DNA of 64,000 nucleotides. Origin: Daphnia carinata (Eukaryota; Arthropoda; Branchiopoda; Diplostraca; Daphniidae). The notes under the pieces are model-generated. The model was given only the letters and a program-made list of their open reading frames with translations, was not told the origin of the DNA and searched no databases. Of the stretch, positions 25,082-37,600 are shown in pieces. How positions within the stretch are numbered: position 1 is the stretch's first letter; every line of letters starts with the position of its first letter. The stretch lies in the NCBI RefSeq assembly GCF_022539665.2, contig NC_081333.1:2542001-2606000 (forward strand), written 5' to 3'. The position numbers and the translations under genes were made by a program.

Positions 25082-28000
25082 ATGGATGCCATTAGAAAAC
25101 AATCATCAGGAAAAATGGTGGAAGGCATCAAAAGCAGACGACCTTTCACCGCCAAAATCATCATGGCCGCTTTGTTCATGTTTTGCTGTTTAGCGGACGA
25201 CGTGTCTGCCTCGTCGTCTGAAATGACGTGGGCCAACAGCACGAAACCAGCAGCTCTAGAAGACGGTCAGTGCCAAGACGGGCTCCTGATCCCAATGTGG
25301 CGGCCGTTCACGAACCTGAGCCTGGGCGACCGTGTGGCCAGGGGTCTGGTCTACTTCATCGCCATGTGTTACCTGTTTGTGGGCGTCTCTATCGTCGCCG
25401 ACAGGTTCATGGGCGCCATTGAAGTCATCACGTCGCAGGAGAAGGAGATCCGCGTCAAGAAACCCAACGGCGACGTCCAGATCGTCGTCGTCCGCGTCTG
25501 GAACGAAACGGTGGCCAACCTGAGTCTCATGGCCCTGGGCTCATCCGCTCCGGAGATCCTCCTCTCCATCATCGAAGTCTACGCCAAGAATTTCGAGGCC
25601 GGCGACCTCGGGCCGGGCACGATCGTCGGCTCGGCCGCCTTCAACCTCTTCATGATCATCGGCCTCTGCGTCTACGTCATTCCCGAGGGCCAGGTGCGCA
25701 AGATCAAGCACCTGCGCGTCTTCTTCGTCACGGCCACCTGGTCCATCTTCGCTTACGTCTGGCTCTACATCATCCTCGACGTCATCTCCGTCGGAGTCGT
25801 CGAAGTCTGGGAGGGCATCGTCACTTTCCTCTTTTTCCCGGCGACCATCATCACGGCCTACATCGCCGACCGGCGCTTACTCTTCTACAAGTACATCTCC
25901 AAGCAGTACAGGGTGAATCGGAGAGGCGTCATCGTCGAGACGGAGGGATTCAATCAAAACGATATCGAAATGGCTTCGTCCAGCCACAAAAGAGACGGCC
26001 CGGGAGGCATGGTGGGCATCGATAATTTGGGAATGAAAACGTTCGACGAGGAGGAAATGAACGACGACGTCCGCGAATTCGAAGAGCACCGACGCGAGTA
26101 CATCCACCTGCTGAGGGACTTGCGCAAGAAACACCCCGACCTGGACATGAGGGCTATCGAAGCCCTGGCCCGAGAGGAATTGGCTAATACCGGACCGAAA
26201 AGCCGGGCATTCTACCGGATTCAAGCGACGCGCAAACTCACTGGCGGTTCGAATTTAGCCAAGAAAGCGATGGATCGAGCAGCTAGTGACTTGTCACAAG
26301 TTGTTACATCGCCCAGCGTGCCAGATTCGAGATTGGGCGTGCCGGACGGACGTATCCGCATTTATTTCGATCCTGGCCACTACACGGTGATGGAAAATGT
26401 AGGAGAATTCGCGGCTTCGGTCCGCCGCGACGGAGGGGACATAAACCAATCAGTCCAGGTCGATTACCGGACTGAAGACGGGTCGGCCAACGCCGGATCC
26501 GACTACATCGCCGTCCAGGGAACTTTGACTTTCGGACCGAGAGAAACGCTCAAAACGTTCAACGTCTGCGTCATCGACGACGACGTCTTTGAGGAGGACG
26601 AACATTTCTACATCCGATTGAGCAACGCACGTCCTACCGGAACGGCCGGCACAGGCGGAAGGGTCAGCCGAAGTGGCAGCTCTCTTTCCAACAAATATCG
26701 CGAAGCTCACAGCACACCTGTCAATGGCGAATTGGCGGGAAGTATGAATTTGAATGTGAACGCCGTCAATGGCTCGTCTTCCGCCACTCGCAGTCTCAGC
26801 GCTCCGGCCATCCAGCAACAAGCAGCTGCCAACGATGTGGACGTCGAACTTGTAGCCCCCTTCCTGGCCACCGTCATGATCCTGGACGACGACCACTGCG
26901 GCATTTTCAATTTAGCCGACAAGGACGTGGAACTGGTCGAATCGGTCGGCACTTACGACGTCAAGGTCCTCAGATGGAGCGGCGCCCGTGGGCGGGTCGC
27001 CGTCCCTTATCGCACCCTGGAAGGCACGGCCAAGGAAGGCAAGGACTACGTCACCTCCGTCGGCGAAATCATCTTCGAAAACAACGAGATCGAGTGAGTT
27101 TGGCATAGTTTCTGATTTTAAAGATTTTTTTAAATTTTGGGTTATAATCGATACGGTTGGCTTCACTTTACGGGGTTGGGATTGTTGCCACGAGTTCAAA
27201 TGTTTCTCTAACAACGGCCATAGAGGCAGGCATAGAGTGATGCAAAGCAATTGAACTGGAACACGAAAAAAATGGGCAACGTACGTAAGGGCAGATGACG
27301 GATATGTGCGGTTGTCGTGCGCATTTCCTTGGCGGTTTACCGCTCTAAAATAATCAGTGGCTTTTTAAAATTATTTTGGGGACTATTCCGCAATGTTGCC
27401 ATCCTTACGAAAGGAGATTCGTTGTCTAATTGTTTTGTTGTTGTTGTTTAAAAAAAAAAAAAAAAAAAAACATCAGGGGGAAGGGGGTATTTGAGGATTG
27501 TAGTCATGATGGTCAGGATCATGACAGCGGCACACACAAAAAAAGAGATCCAATTCCGGCTGCTGAAAAATAAGCTTCAACCTACCAAATAGCATTTGCT
27601 GGGGGGGTATTTAATAAACAAATATACAATACGGTCTGTACACAAATCCGCACAACAGCCGGTGTGGGGGTTGTATTCCTTTTGTGTTTGTCCGGAAGCA
27701 TTTGCCGCTCTTTCGTTCCCAATGTTTTGGTTTTTGCTATCGTTTTTTTTTCTTACATTAGATCCGGTTTCTTTTTTATAATTCATTGAAACAAAAAGAT
27801 ATTTGCCATTTAAGCGTTTAAAACTTTCCGGAAGTGGGCGTTTTTTCGTTTACACGAAATGGCGAGCCCTTCAGGAAGCCAATCGTCGAATTATCACATG
27901 ACATTTGGCCCGTAGGGTTCATTAAGGAACATTGAACTCGTCCCTTGTTAATTAGTTTTGAATATGGAAATCATTTGACGGCTATTTAACGCATTTAAAT

Positions 28001-31000
28001 TCGCATACTCCCGTTAAAACGCTGTTTCAGTTGGATGGCGAGATGTACATTTTGTTTTTAATGGCACAACGGGGTTCAGTACTCGTCGATGCCAGGGAAC
28101 ACGGATTAGAATCGTCTCGTTTATGACATCACGCGAAACTCGGTTGAAAAAGGAGACAAGTAAAAACGGGAAGAGAGAGAAAAAGAACTGCAGAAATGTA
28201 ACATGTAAATGACATCCCATCCGGCAAAACTACGGCTTCTTTTTTTTTTTTTTTCTGGCCTTAGTTCTTTTATTTCTTGGATGCTCAGCTGTTCTTTTGT
28301 TTTCTCTTGTTTCGGGACCATTCGATCCGTTTGGGTTTATGACCGTTCCAGTTGGTGGATCTTTTTGCTTGTATATAGTAGACGATCGAAAATGTTGTCT
28401 GTGTGTACATCGCTGACCGTTTACATGACCTGAATGATTGAAAATGCACGACATAGAAAACTATGTTTTCTGATACGAAATCTGGCGGCCGGGGGGGAGG
28501 GTAAATTCAATCGAATTTGATGTGCATAGTCTCTCGATACAATTTATATTTTGTTACGGATGCGAAAGTATTTGTGTGACGAGGCTAAAAAACAGGGGAA
28601 CCTAAAAAAAATTTCTTTTTTTTTTTCTTTCTCTTTACTCCGTTCACTGGGCAAAAGTTTATTTTGGTGGCGGTGCAGACACACGAGAAAGTCGGTGGAA
28701 TGAGAGAGAGAGGCTCCCGCTTTTGTATGTGCGTGTTTGGGTCGTGGATCACCATGGAAACAAACGCTCGGCGTCAAATATCACCATGGGTCTGTGAAAA
28801 TTACGTTTCTAAGTGGCTACCAATCAGCCGTTGTGTTTCACAGGTGTGGACACAACAAGCTGTTGAAAAATGATGTCATGTCAGACCCATCTAAATGACG
28901 TTATTTTTTTTATATACATATTTCCTTCTCCCATCGTTTGAATTAATCAGATGAATACGAGGGCCTATTTATAGTGAACGTTTTCGTCCCATTGTGTTTA
29001 GCCCTCACACCCTCTGTCATAATTATAAACATCGTTCCAAAGTTTTTTGTTTTCACGACCCGTACCCTTATTATTATTCCCCATTTCTTGGGTTCGTTCC
29101 GCCTAGGGCTGTACCCTCTTTTTTTAAAGAATCAATAATTTAACCGTTTTTTTCTTTTTATTTGACACGTTTAATAGTTTTCTTTTTGGCGTTTCTTTTT
29201 TTAAACTGAACGTCTGAAATGTATTTCTCTAGAGGGATCTTATCCCACTTGTTTTTTTTTTTATTATTTAAACCAATAAAAAACAAAATTGCAATCATTT
29301 CCCAACTTAAAACTAGAAATTTTCCAATTGCAGAAAAGTTTTAAAAAAGGGCCGAATAATCTCGTTTTGCTTTTACTAGCACGCCTTGCATGTGCACAAT
29401 CCCCTCCTTTTTTTTTCTATGGCTTTCCTATTTTTTTCGTCTCTCTTATGCAGATGCCTTTTATATGTATACCTGTACCCCATAGTCTTTTGCCAACCGT
29501 CTAAATGGGATTGGGGAAAATGTGTGTGTGTCGAGCCTTAACAGTCGGTATATAATGTGACACTGCATGTTGTGTGCACAAGATATTGATTTATCGGCCG
29601 AAACATGAGCAAAAGGGATTCAAAGAGGTTAGCTCATTACTTGCAAGGTACAAATGGTGTGTGCAAGGCTGTCTTTAAGACTTGTGCACCTGAAGCATTC
29701 GAAAAACGCGCTAATAAGATTTTTTCTTTTTTTTTCTTTTTTTTTAAATTGATCTGTAGGGGTTGGTGTGTGTTTTCTAAATGGCTCAATGGGCAGACAC
29801 ACACACACAGTCCAGCAAAAAAATGTTGAGAGCCGAGCTCAACTAAAAATAAAAATGGCTCATCCTGTTCCATCTATTGCTGGTGTATACCCGCACACAG
29901 AAAAGTCTGATCTATTTCCAATGGTCCGTGTGTCTGGTTTCTCCTTGTGGTCTTGGCTAGGCAAACGGCCTGGCCGGCTGTATACATATACTCTAAAAAA
30001 AAAAAAAAAAATGTAGTGGGGTTATTTCTTTTTTAAATTAAATAAGAAAAAAAATCAATGCTGATGAAATGGGCCTTTTAAAAACAGCAGCAGGTTGTAT
30101 ACACCTATAAATATGTGTGTAAACATATACAATGAAACGTTCGTGTGCGTGTGTGTTTAATAAGACTAATAGTTTATTGATTTCTTATTTTGTAGAAAGT
30201 ACATCTCCCTACAGATCCTCGAGGAGGACAGTTACGAGAAGGACGTACTCTTCTACTTGGAAATCGAAGAACCCAAACAATTGGGAGGTAAAATTTTGAT
30301 CAAATCCTTTCGATCGATTCGTAGTAAATCGAATTTTCCGAATCAATGTTTCGCTAATATTTAATTTTTATTGCGATATCGCGTTCCATTTTTTGTTCTC
30401 TACTTTCGTGTTGAATCCTCTTTTGGCACACGCGGATACATGAAGTTCTTATTTCATTTTTGGGGCTTTCCCCTCCACTGTTTTCGAAGGCTTCTTATCT
30501 TCTTCTTGTCTACAGTCCCTTTAAAATAATTCCCAGCATTCTTTTTCAAACAAATATGGGAAGGGCTACCGTATTAGTCCCGTTTGTTAAACAGATGGCG
30601 CTAAAAGAAACAATTCGCGCCATGTAAAAATGCCTAATGTTTTAAATTTCATTTGTCATGGACCTTTTTCAAACCATCGATCGGCATTGCGGATAATCAG
30701 TTGGCGTTTGCTCGTTACAAGAAATCAATTCACTTTGAATGTTACGCGCCGTTTCAGGGCGGTGGCTGAATTAAATTTCAGCGAAAAGCGGATCATCATA
30801 ATTCATTACACACGTACACGTGTTAGCCATAAAACTAGTTGTCCATTCATTTCGATTAGGAATTCTCCCAATCGATGAACTCATCAACTTTTAATTCGTC
30901 AATGGCTCATTTTTCCATGAGAAAACGACGTGAAAACGTTAATCAAATGCCGATAGATTCAGCCAACACACACAGAGGCACACGAAAATAATTGCAAAGG

Positions 31001-31628
31001 TTTAATTCTTTTTTTTTTTTAAGATTTTCATTCTCGCAACTAGTCAGCCGGCTGTGGCCTTCGTCGGTGTGTCTATTTTCGGGATTCCCGGGGAACCGGC
31101 GCGTTCAGTGTCTTTCTATAGCCTTCCCCTTATTTCATTTCTTTTTTTTTTTTTTTTGTTAGCCATTCTTCGTCTGACCCTTTCCCAGAACGCGTTCATT
31201 TCTCAATTATAATCATCAAACATTTTTTTTTTCAACGTTCAATGTTCGCCTAATTTTTTGAATTGAAAAATACTAATGTTGTGCGACACCTAATTGAATT
31301 AACTCAATTTCTTTTTTTTTCTCGGTTTGTGCTGTGATCTGGTGGCGATGATGGAAATTTGAATTCTCTGGAAAAAAAAAAAAAAAAAAAAAAGATACAC
31401 CGACTGCTGAAAGCCTAACGAACCTGCCTGCGGGAGGTTTGAGCTACGATCAGAAAGTGGCCCTGCTCGGCCGGCCCAAACTGGGCGAAAACACCCGGCT
31501 CCAAATCCGCGTCAAAGAGAGCAAAGAATTCAAGGTAAAGTAATACTCTCTTTTCATTATTTCCCTTGTTTTTTTTTTTTTTTCTTAATTTTATTTAAAG
31601 AAAAGAAGACCTTTAGCGTCTTCGTGTC

Positions 31629-31669
<41 letters not shown>

Positions 31670-34600
31670 TGTTCTTTTTTATTTTATCTTTCACGCTTGG
31701 CCAAGTCTTTGACACTCTGCCAGTGTTTTGCAACACTGTACATAACAAGCTAACCGAACCAGACATGTTTGAATTTTTCCTTTCTTAAAACTCCTACCTT
31801 TTTTTTTTTTTTTTTTTTTTTTTGCTTTAGCTATCGTTTGCGCCAGTTCGACAAAGCCAAACAAAATCTCTCTCTTTTTTTGCTATTGAATGCCGTCAGA
31901 CTGTATGGGGAATCAAATCTAATTTAATATTACAGCCGAAAAATAATTGCCTTGTTACTCTGCTGATTGCCAGTTGGACGTCATTTAAATCTGACAACTC
32001 GTTGATCGAAACTTGACGTTTGCCCGTTTTCATTCGAGGGAGTAGCGGGTAATAGCCTAAGGCTATTTTCCCGCTATTGGAAGTTGCAGACGATAATGAA
32101 GCAGCTTATAATTGTCAAACTTCCAACAAAATCATTCAATCGTAACCATCAGCTGACTGTGTGTGTATTTTTGGGGAAAACAAAAGATTGACGTTTGGAA
32201 TCAATTCAATACGACATCTATTTGATTGAATTCAAAATAAAAATGAAAAAAAAAAAAAAAAAACGAAAACAACAGGAGGAGCCTGGGAGCGGACAGACAA
32301 GAGCTGGGCTAAATCCGACAGGCCGCTTTTCTTTTGTTTCATTCTAGTAAGATAGGAAGGATTGTGAGGGCTGTCTGGCCTGGAGCCCACATTGGCTTCT
32401 ATTCCGCGGGAGGAAAAGAAAAAAAATATCGAATTCTTTCACGCTTCGTCTGCTGTCCGTTTTTGTCTTTTTCTTTCATCTTTTTCTACATTTGTGGTAT
32501 GTCGTCAGGGTCGTGGCTATTCGCCTAGAATTTTGATTTAAAGGAAAGCAAAATGAATTATTTCTCACATCTACTAATATATTTTTATTCTTTTTCTGAA
32601 TTAATTAAAACAAAATTTTAAAATACTCAAGTGCCAGTGTCACGGAATATCTGTTGATTATTGCACTGGCCCTGGGTGTCACACCAAGTCGATCCATCAC
32701 TTCAGAAAGGAAACTTTAATTCATTCATTAGTCATCTCACATTATTTCTCGTATTGTTATGTCTATTTTTATACGAAATTGATTTATTTATTTTTTTTCG
32801 CTTTGGTTGAGACAGAACACGGTCGACAAATTGGTGCAGCGAGCCAACGCCTCCTTGGTGGTCGGATCCTCGTCGTGGAAAGAGCAATTCATCGAGGCCA
32901 TCACCGTCAATCCATCAGGTACCCAAAAATGTTGACTTTCCTTCTTCATTAATGCGCCATGTCAGGAGCGATATGTGATACGCACACGTTTGCAAAAGGA
33001 AATCAAAGACCTTCGTTATAGGAAACCATCAGGGGGATGGAGGCTAAACAAACAAACAAAAAAAAAGACATTTGCCTGTACTAATTCAATGAAAACAGAG
33101 ATAGGCAATGATGATAGATTGTTTTCCCAATATTGACGTAATAAAGGTAAATATAATAATAAAAAAGAAATAGAAGGGAGGGGTTATAAATTGATTTTTT
33201 GGAAGGAGAAACAATCAAAAGTAGATGGTACTCATTGAAACGGCGAAGCGTAAAGATGGGAAGCGTCTCCACTTTGAGTATTGAAAATAGGCCATTAAAT
33301 CGATACGAAGAGAGGAAAGGCAGGACCAGCTAAAAGGAAAGATATATTGTCTGATGCTATCTGCATAGAGCGCATTATCTACGCAAGGGCGTGGCTGCAT
33401 AATAAAGATGATGAAAGGCAAGTTTGATTTACGCACTGCGATGGTAGAAAAAAAAAAAAGGGAATCCTACTTGAAAGGCTCTTGCCATTATTCTAATTCT
33501 AAATCAATTTTTGCTAAAGAATTTGTTTAATTCTTTTGAATCAATCTAATTTGTAATCGAACATTCCTGAGCGCATAATTCTAGTTTACCGTCATAGGCT
33601 TGGAATTTAATTTCGTGCGGGGGCTGATTCGCTATCGGAATGTTTCTCCATTTAATTGGGCAATCTCCATGCAGTCGCTTTCTATTCTGAAATATTTTGG
33701 AAATAACTTGAATCGCAGAATCAATGTCGTTTTCTTGTTGTTCTGAAGTGAACAACGGTTAACTTAAAACGAATTGCCGTTAAAAAGTTGACTTGGGAAC
33801 ACGAGGGATTTCTTGCGTGAGCACCTCGGTCTGCACGCGATGATGAAAACAAAAATTGTAAGCTTTCTTATGCGTGGCTACGGTAGCATTCGTACAGATT
33901 CACAGACGAATAGGAAAAAAAAAAATATGAAAAACTTAATTCCGAAAGTACATCGATTTCAATGACACATTCACGTCACATTTTTGAATTATACGATTTC
34001 ATTTGTTTCTTTCTTTTCCCCGCAGATGACGAAGACGAAGACGGTGAAACGAAGATGCCGTCTTGCGGCGACTACGTCCTCCATTTCTTGACCCTTTTCT
34101 GGAAGATTCTTTTCGCATTCGTGCCTCCAACAGGTTAATTTCGATATTCATTTATTCTAAAATTTAACCCCATCAAAAAAAAAAAACCATTAAATGCCAT
34201 TGATTACATGTAAACGTGACTAATCAAATTATTAGGTAATCATTCACGTGCAGCAGGTGCCAACGGCAATCGATTGAAAGCGCACCCCGCTCAAAACTGA
34301 TTTAATAGTTGAATTTTTGAAACATAATTATTTTTTTGTGTGTGGGTTTAACCAACCCGAATATGCAAAATTAGACATGTCGGACGGTTACGTGGCATTT
34401 GTCGTTTCAATCATCTTGATCGGTGCATTGACGGCCGTCATTGGCGACTTGTCATCACATATGGGCTGCACTGTCGGTCTCAAAGATTCCGTCACGGCCA
34501 TTGCCTTTGTGGCTTTGGGTACCAGCATCCCAGGTAGGCCAAACCTCCTCCCCCCCCCCCCCAAAAAAAAAAAAATATACCTGCCGACACAGAGAACAGA

Positions 34601-37600
34601 AATGGAACTAGTCTGCCTGCTGCCCGATATTTTTTAGCAAAAAAACAAATTGAATGAACTAATTAAATTATTTCTTTTTACCTATGGATATGTTCATTTC
34701 ATATCCAGTGACGTCAGCTCGTGAATGACTTTTACAGCCAATCATCATGTGAACAAGTGACTAAATATTATTAGATCAACGAGAGAAAATGTCATGTCGT
34801 CGGAATGTGTCCATTTACATCCCTTGTCTTTTGTTCACCTTTGTTCCCACCATTAAAAACAACATTAACTTAAACAATCAATTCTTACAACGAAACAAAA
34901 TCCTTAACCTTTTTTGCTCTGACCTCCCCACCTACCCCAACCCATTAGATCGTATGAATGGATGGCTTTGCTTCTTCATATCCATTATATTGATCGGCGT
35001 CCTGACTGCAATCATTGGAGACGTCTCCTCTGCCTTTGGCTGTTCGGTAGGACTCAAGGATTCCGTTACAGCCATCGCCTTTGTGGCTCTGGGCACGAGC
35101 GTTCCAGGTAGAATTCATCTATTAGATATATATTTTTGTTATCAACCGAAAAAAAAAGAAAGAAAACGGGCAAAACAAGAATTTCGTAACGTTTAAAAAA
35201 AAAATCGCATGTAAAGGACGCCCCCCCCCCCTTCATATTTCTATGTATGCACGGGCACGCATAAATAGCATGATATCGGTTTGAACATGTAGCATTACAG
35301 CCACGTTAGCGTGCTTCAACTAGTGAAACTCTCTTCTTTTTTTTCTATTGTTTTTGAGGGGGAGTTAACTTTGAGCCGACGTTAATCATTTTATGCAAAT
35401 TTTTTATAAGAAACAGAGGAACAAGTCCAAAATGATAAATTAATGTTGTTAGGGCTGCAGAAAAAAGGGAGGAACTATTGATTTATGAACGCAAATTGTT
35501 ATATTTTAACCTTTTCTTATGTAAATAGCGATGAAAAAAAAAAAGGGAGGGCGGGAATAGCCAAATAACTTTGTAGATTTTTGTTATTGCGGATTTATCC
35601 ATCAACCCCGGCGCTTCTCGTAAACTTTGAAAAAAATATAAATCACGAGGCTTCGGAAAAAAAGTTTGCCGTTCAAGTTCGTCCATCCCGTCCTTGATTA
35701 TGTACGAAAAAAAAAAAAAGAGTGGAGGGGGGGAATTGAAAATAACGAGAAATTTCACGGCATTGTAATGCACGCGCTTCCTATTCACAAAAGTCTATAA
35801 GCAAGAATAGATGGTACTCGAGGAGATACGGCTACATAGCTCGGGGCTATGTATGCGCTTGTTGGACTTACTACTTCCCTTTTTTCTATTGTCAGACGAA
35901 ATGGGGGTGGGCGAAAAGAAAGGCCTTTTTTTTTTTTGTTAGAACTGCGCAACGGGAAATTAATGTCGTGTAACTTTTTCACCTCCCCCTTCCAATTCTT
36001 TTTCGTGTCTCTTGGGTTAGAATAACGGCCTAGCTGGCCAATGTAGCACAACCGTTTCAAAATCTCTCTTCTTATTTGAATTACATTTTTACGTTCGATA
36101 TTTTATTGAAACTAACTTGCATTTTTTTCTTTCTTTCTTCCTTCCCATTTTCTGTTTTTTTTTAATGAATCCGAATCCGCGACGTGATCGGCAAACACTT
36201 CAACACGACGCTGACATCGGCAGACATGTTCGCCAGTAAAGTGGCCGCAGCTCAGGACCAGTACGCCGACGCGTCCGTGGGCAACGTGACGGGAAGTAAC
36301 GCCGTCAACGTCTTCCTGGGGATCGGCATCGCCTGGTCCATGGCCGCCATCTACAAGGCCTGGCACGGAGAAGCATTCATCGTGCCAGTCGGAAAGTAAG
36401 ACCTTTCTTTATTCTATTTTCTTTTTGAAATCACGCTCCTCGTTTTTTTTTTTTTAAATTTGAAATCGGACTTAAAATGGCGCGCTTCTTTTAAAAAATC
36501 CAAGTGATTGATATGCGGGATGTTACGTGATAGCTATTTTAATTCTTTGATATTTTCGTACATTTTGTTGTGGATAAAAAAAAAGGGGGGGGGGCGATCA
36601 AACATTTAAATGAAAAACAAATTTGACAGATGAATATACGAGGCAAATGCGATATCGACATCGTTGCCAAAAGTAATTTCGTACGCAACAACATCTGCGC
36701 TGAATGTTCCAACAGAAAATCCAATCTCGTTTGATGGGCGTGTCCTTTACAGGCTGCCATCGATTTGAATGCTTTCATACCATTTCATTTTTTTTTTGTT
36801 TTGAAGAATACCTTCTCTCAAAAAGGAGGTGTGTACCGTAGTCATTTACGACTTAATTAACGAGCTCGCCCCAACTTATGCAGACACGATCATTTAAAAA
36901 AAAAAAAAAACTAAAACTTTTTCTTGATAACTGGCAGTTGAATGACGCGACAGACTTTTGTATTCATTAAACAAAATTCTTTCACTGTTATAGCGCTAAA
37001 AAAAAAAACAACTCGATTGTTGAAGCCGTCCGCATTTCTATATCAAGACTTGGATGATTAACAATGTAAGAGAAAAAAAGGGGGGAGGGCTAGAGCAAAG
37101 TGGTTTATTGTGTTCCAGGGCAATATTGTGCGAGCATCTATTGGGAGCAATAAGATAGGCCCGGCATTCTTATGCGTCACATCATCGTCCTCCGCAATGG
37201 AATACTAAAATAAAAATAAGAAAAAAACGTAGTGCAGTCCACTGTGGATTACTTGACCTCAATCCACACCATTCACCGTAAAAATATTCAAACTAAAATC
37301 ATTTACATTTCATTTTTTTTTAAATTTGTTTCACGTCGTCCTATGTTTTAAATCCTGCACGTCTGTTTCCATCGTTGAGCGAGTGTTGACTACCACGAAA
37401 AATTGGAGCTTCATTTTGGGCTTCTAATGTCCGAAATATTCTATTAATCATTGATAAGAGTATTTAAGCCTGGGTGTGCAACATCATCTAGTGTCTCTTT
37501 TGTATTTGACGGTGAGCTCCCTCTAGGCTAACATTATGCATATCTCATGCGGAAAACTCATCTGCTTGAAAGGTGACTCGCTTCCTTATAGCCTTTCGGA

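Larger units (their letters stand above)
30288..34025 (+). other. Calx introns 2-4 (intronic sequence between small CBD2 exons)
   Basis: Intron 2 (30288-31394), intron 3 (31535-32815) and intron 4 (32919-34025) each exceed 1 kb and contain T/A homopolymers, a TC microsatellite and one AGATGGCGCTA at 30593. No nested gene seen on either strand. Confidence 0.5.
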
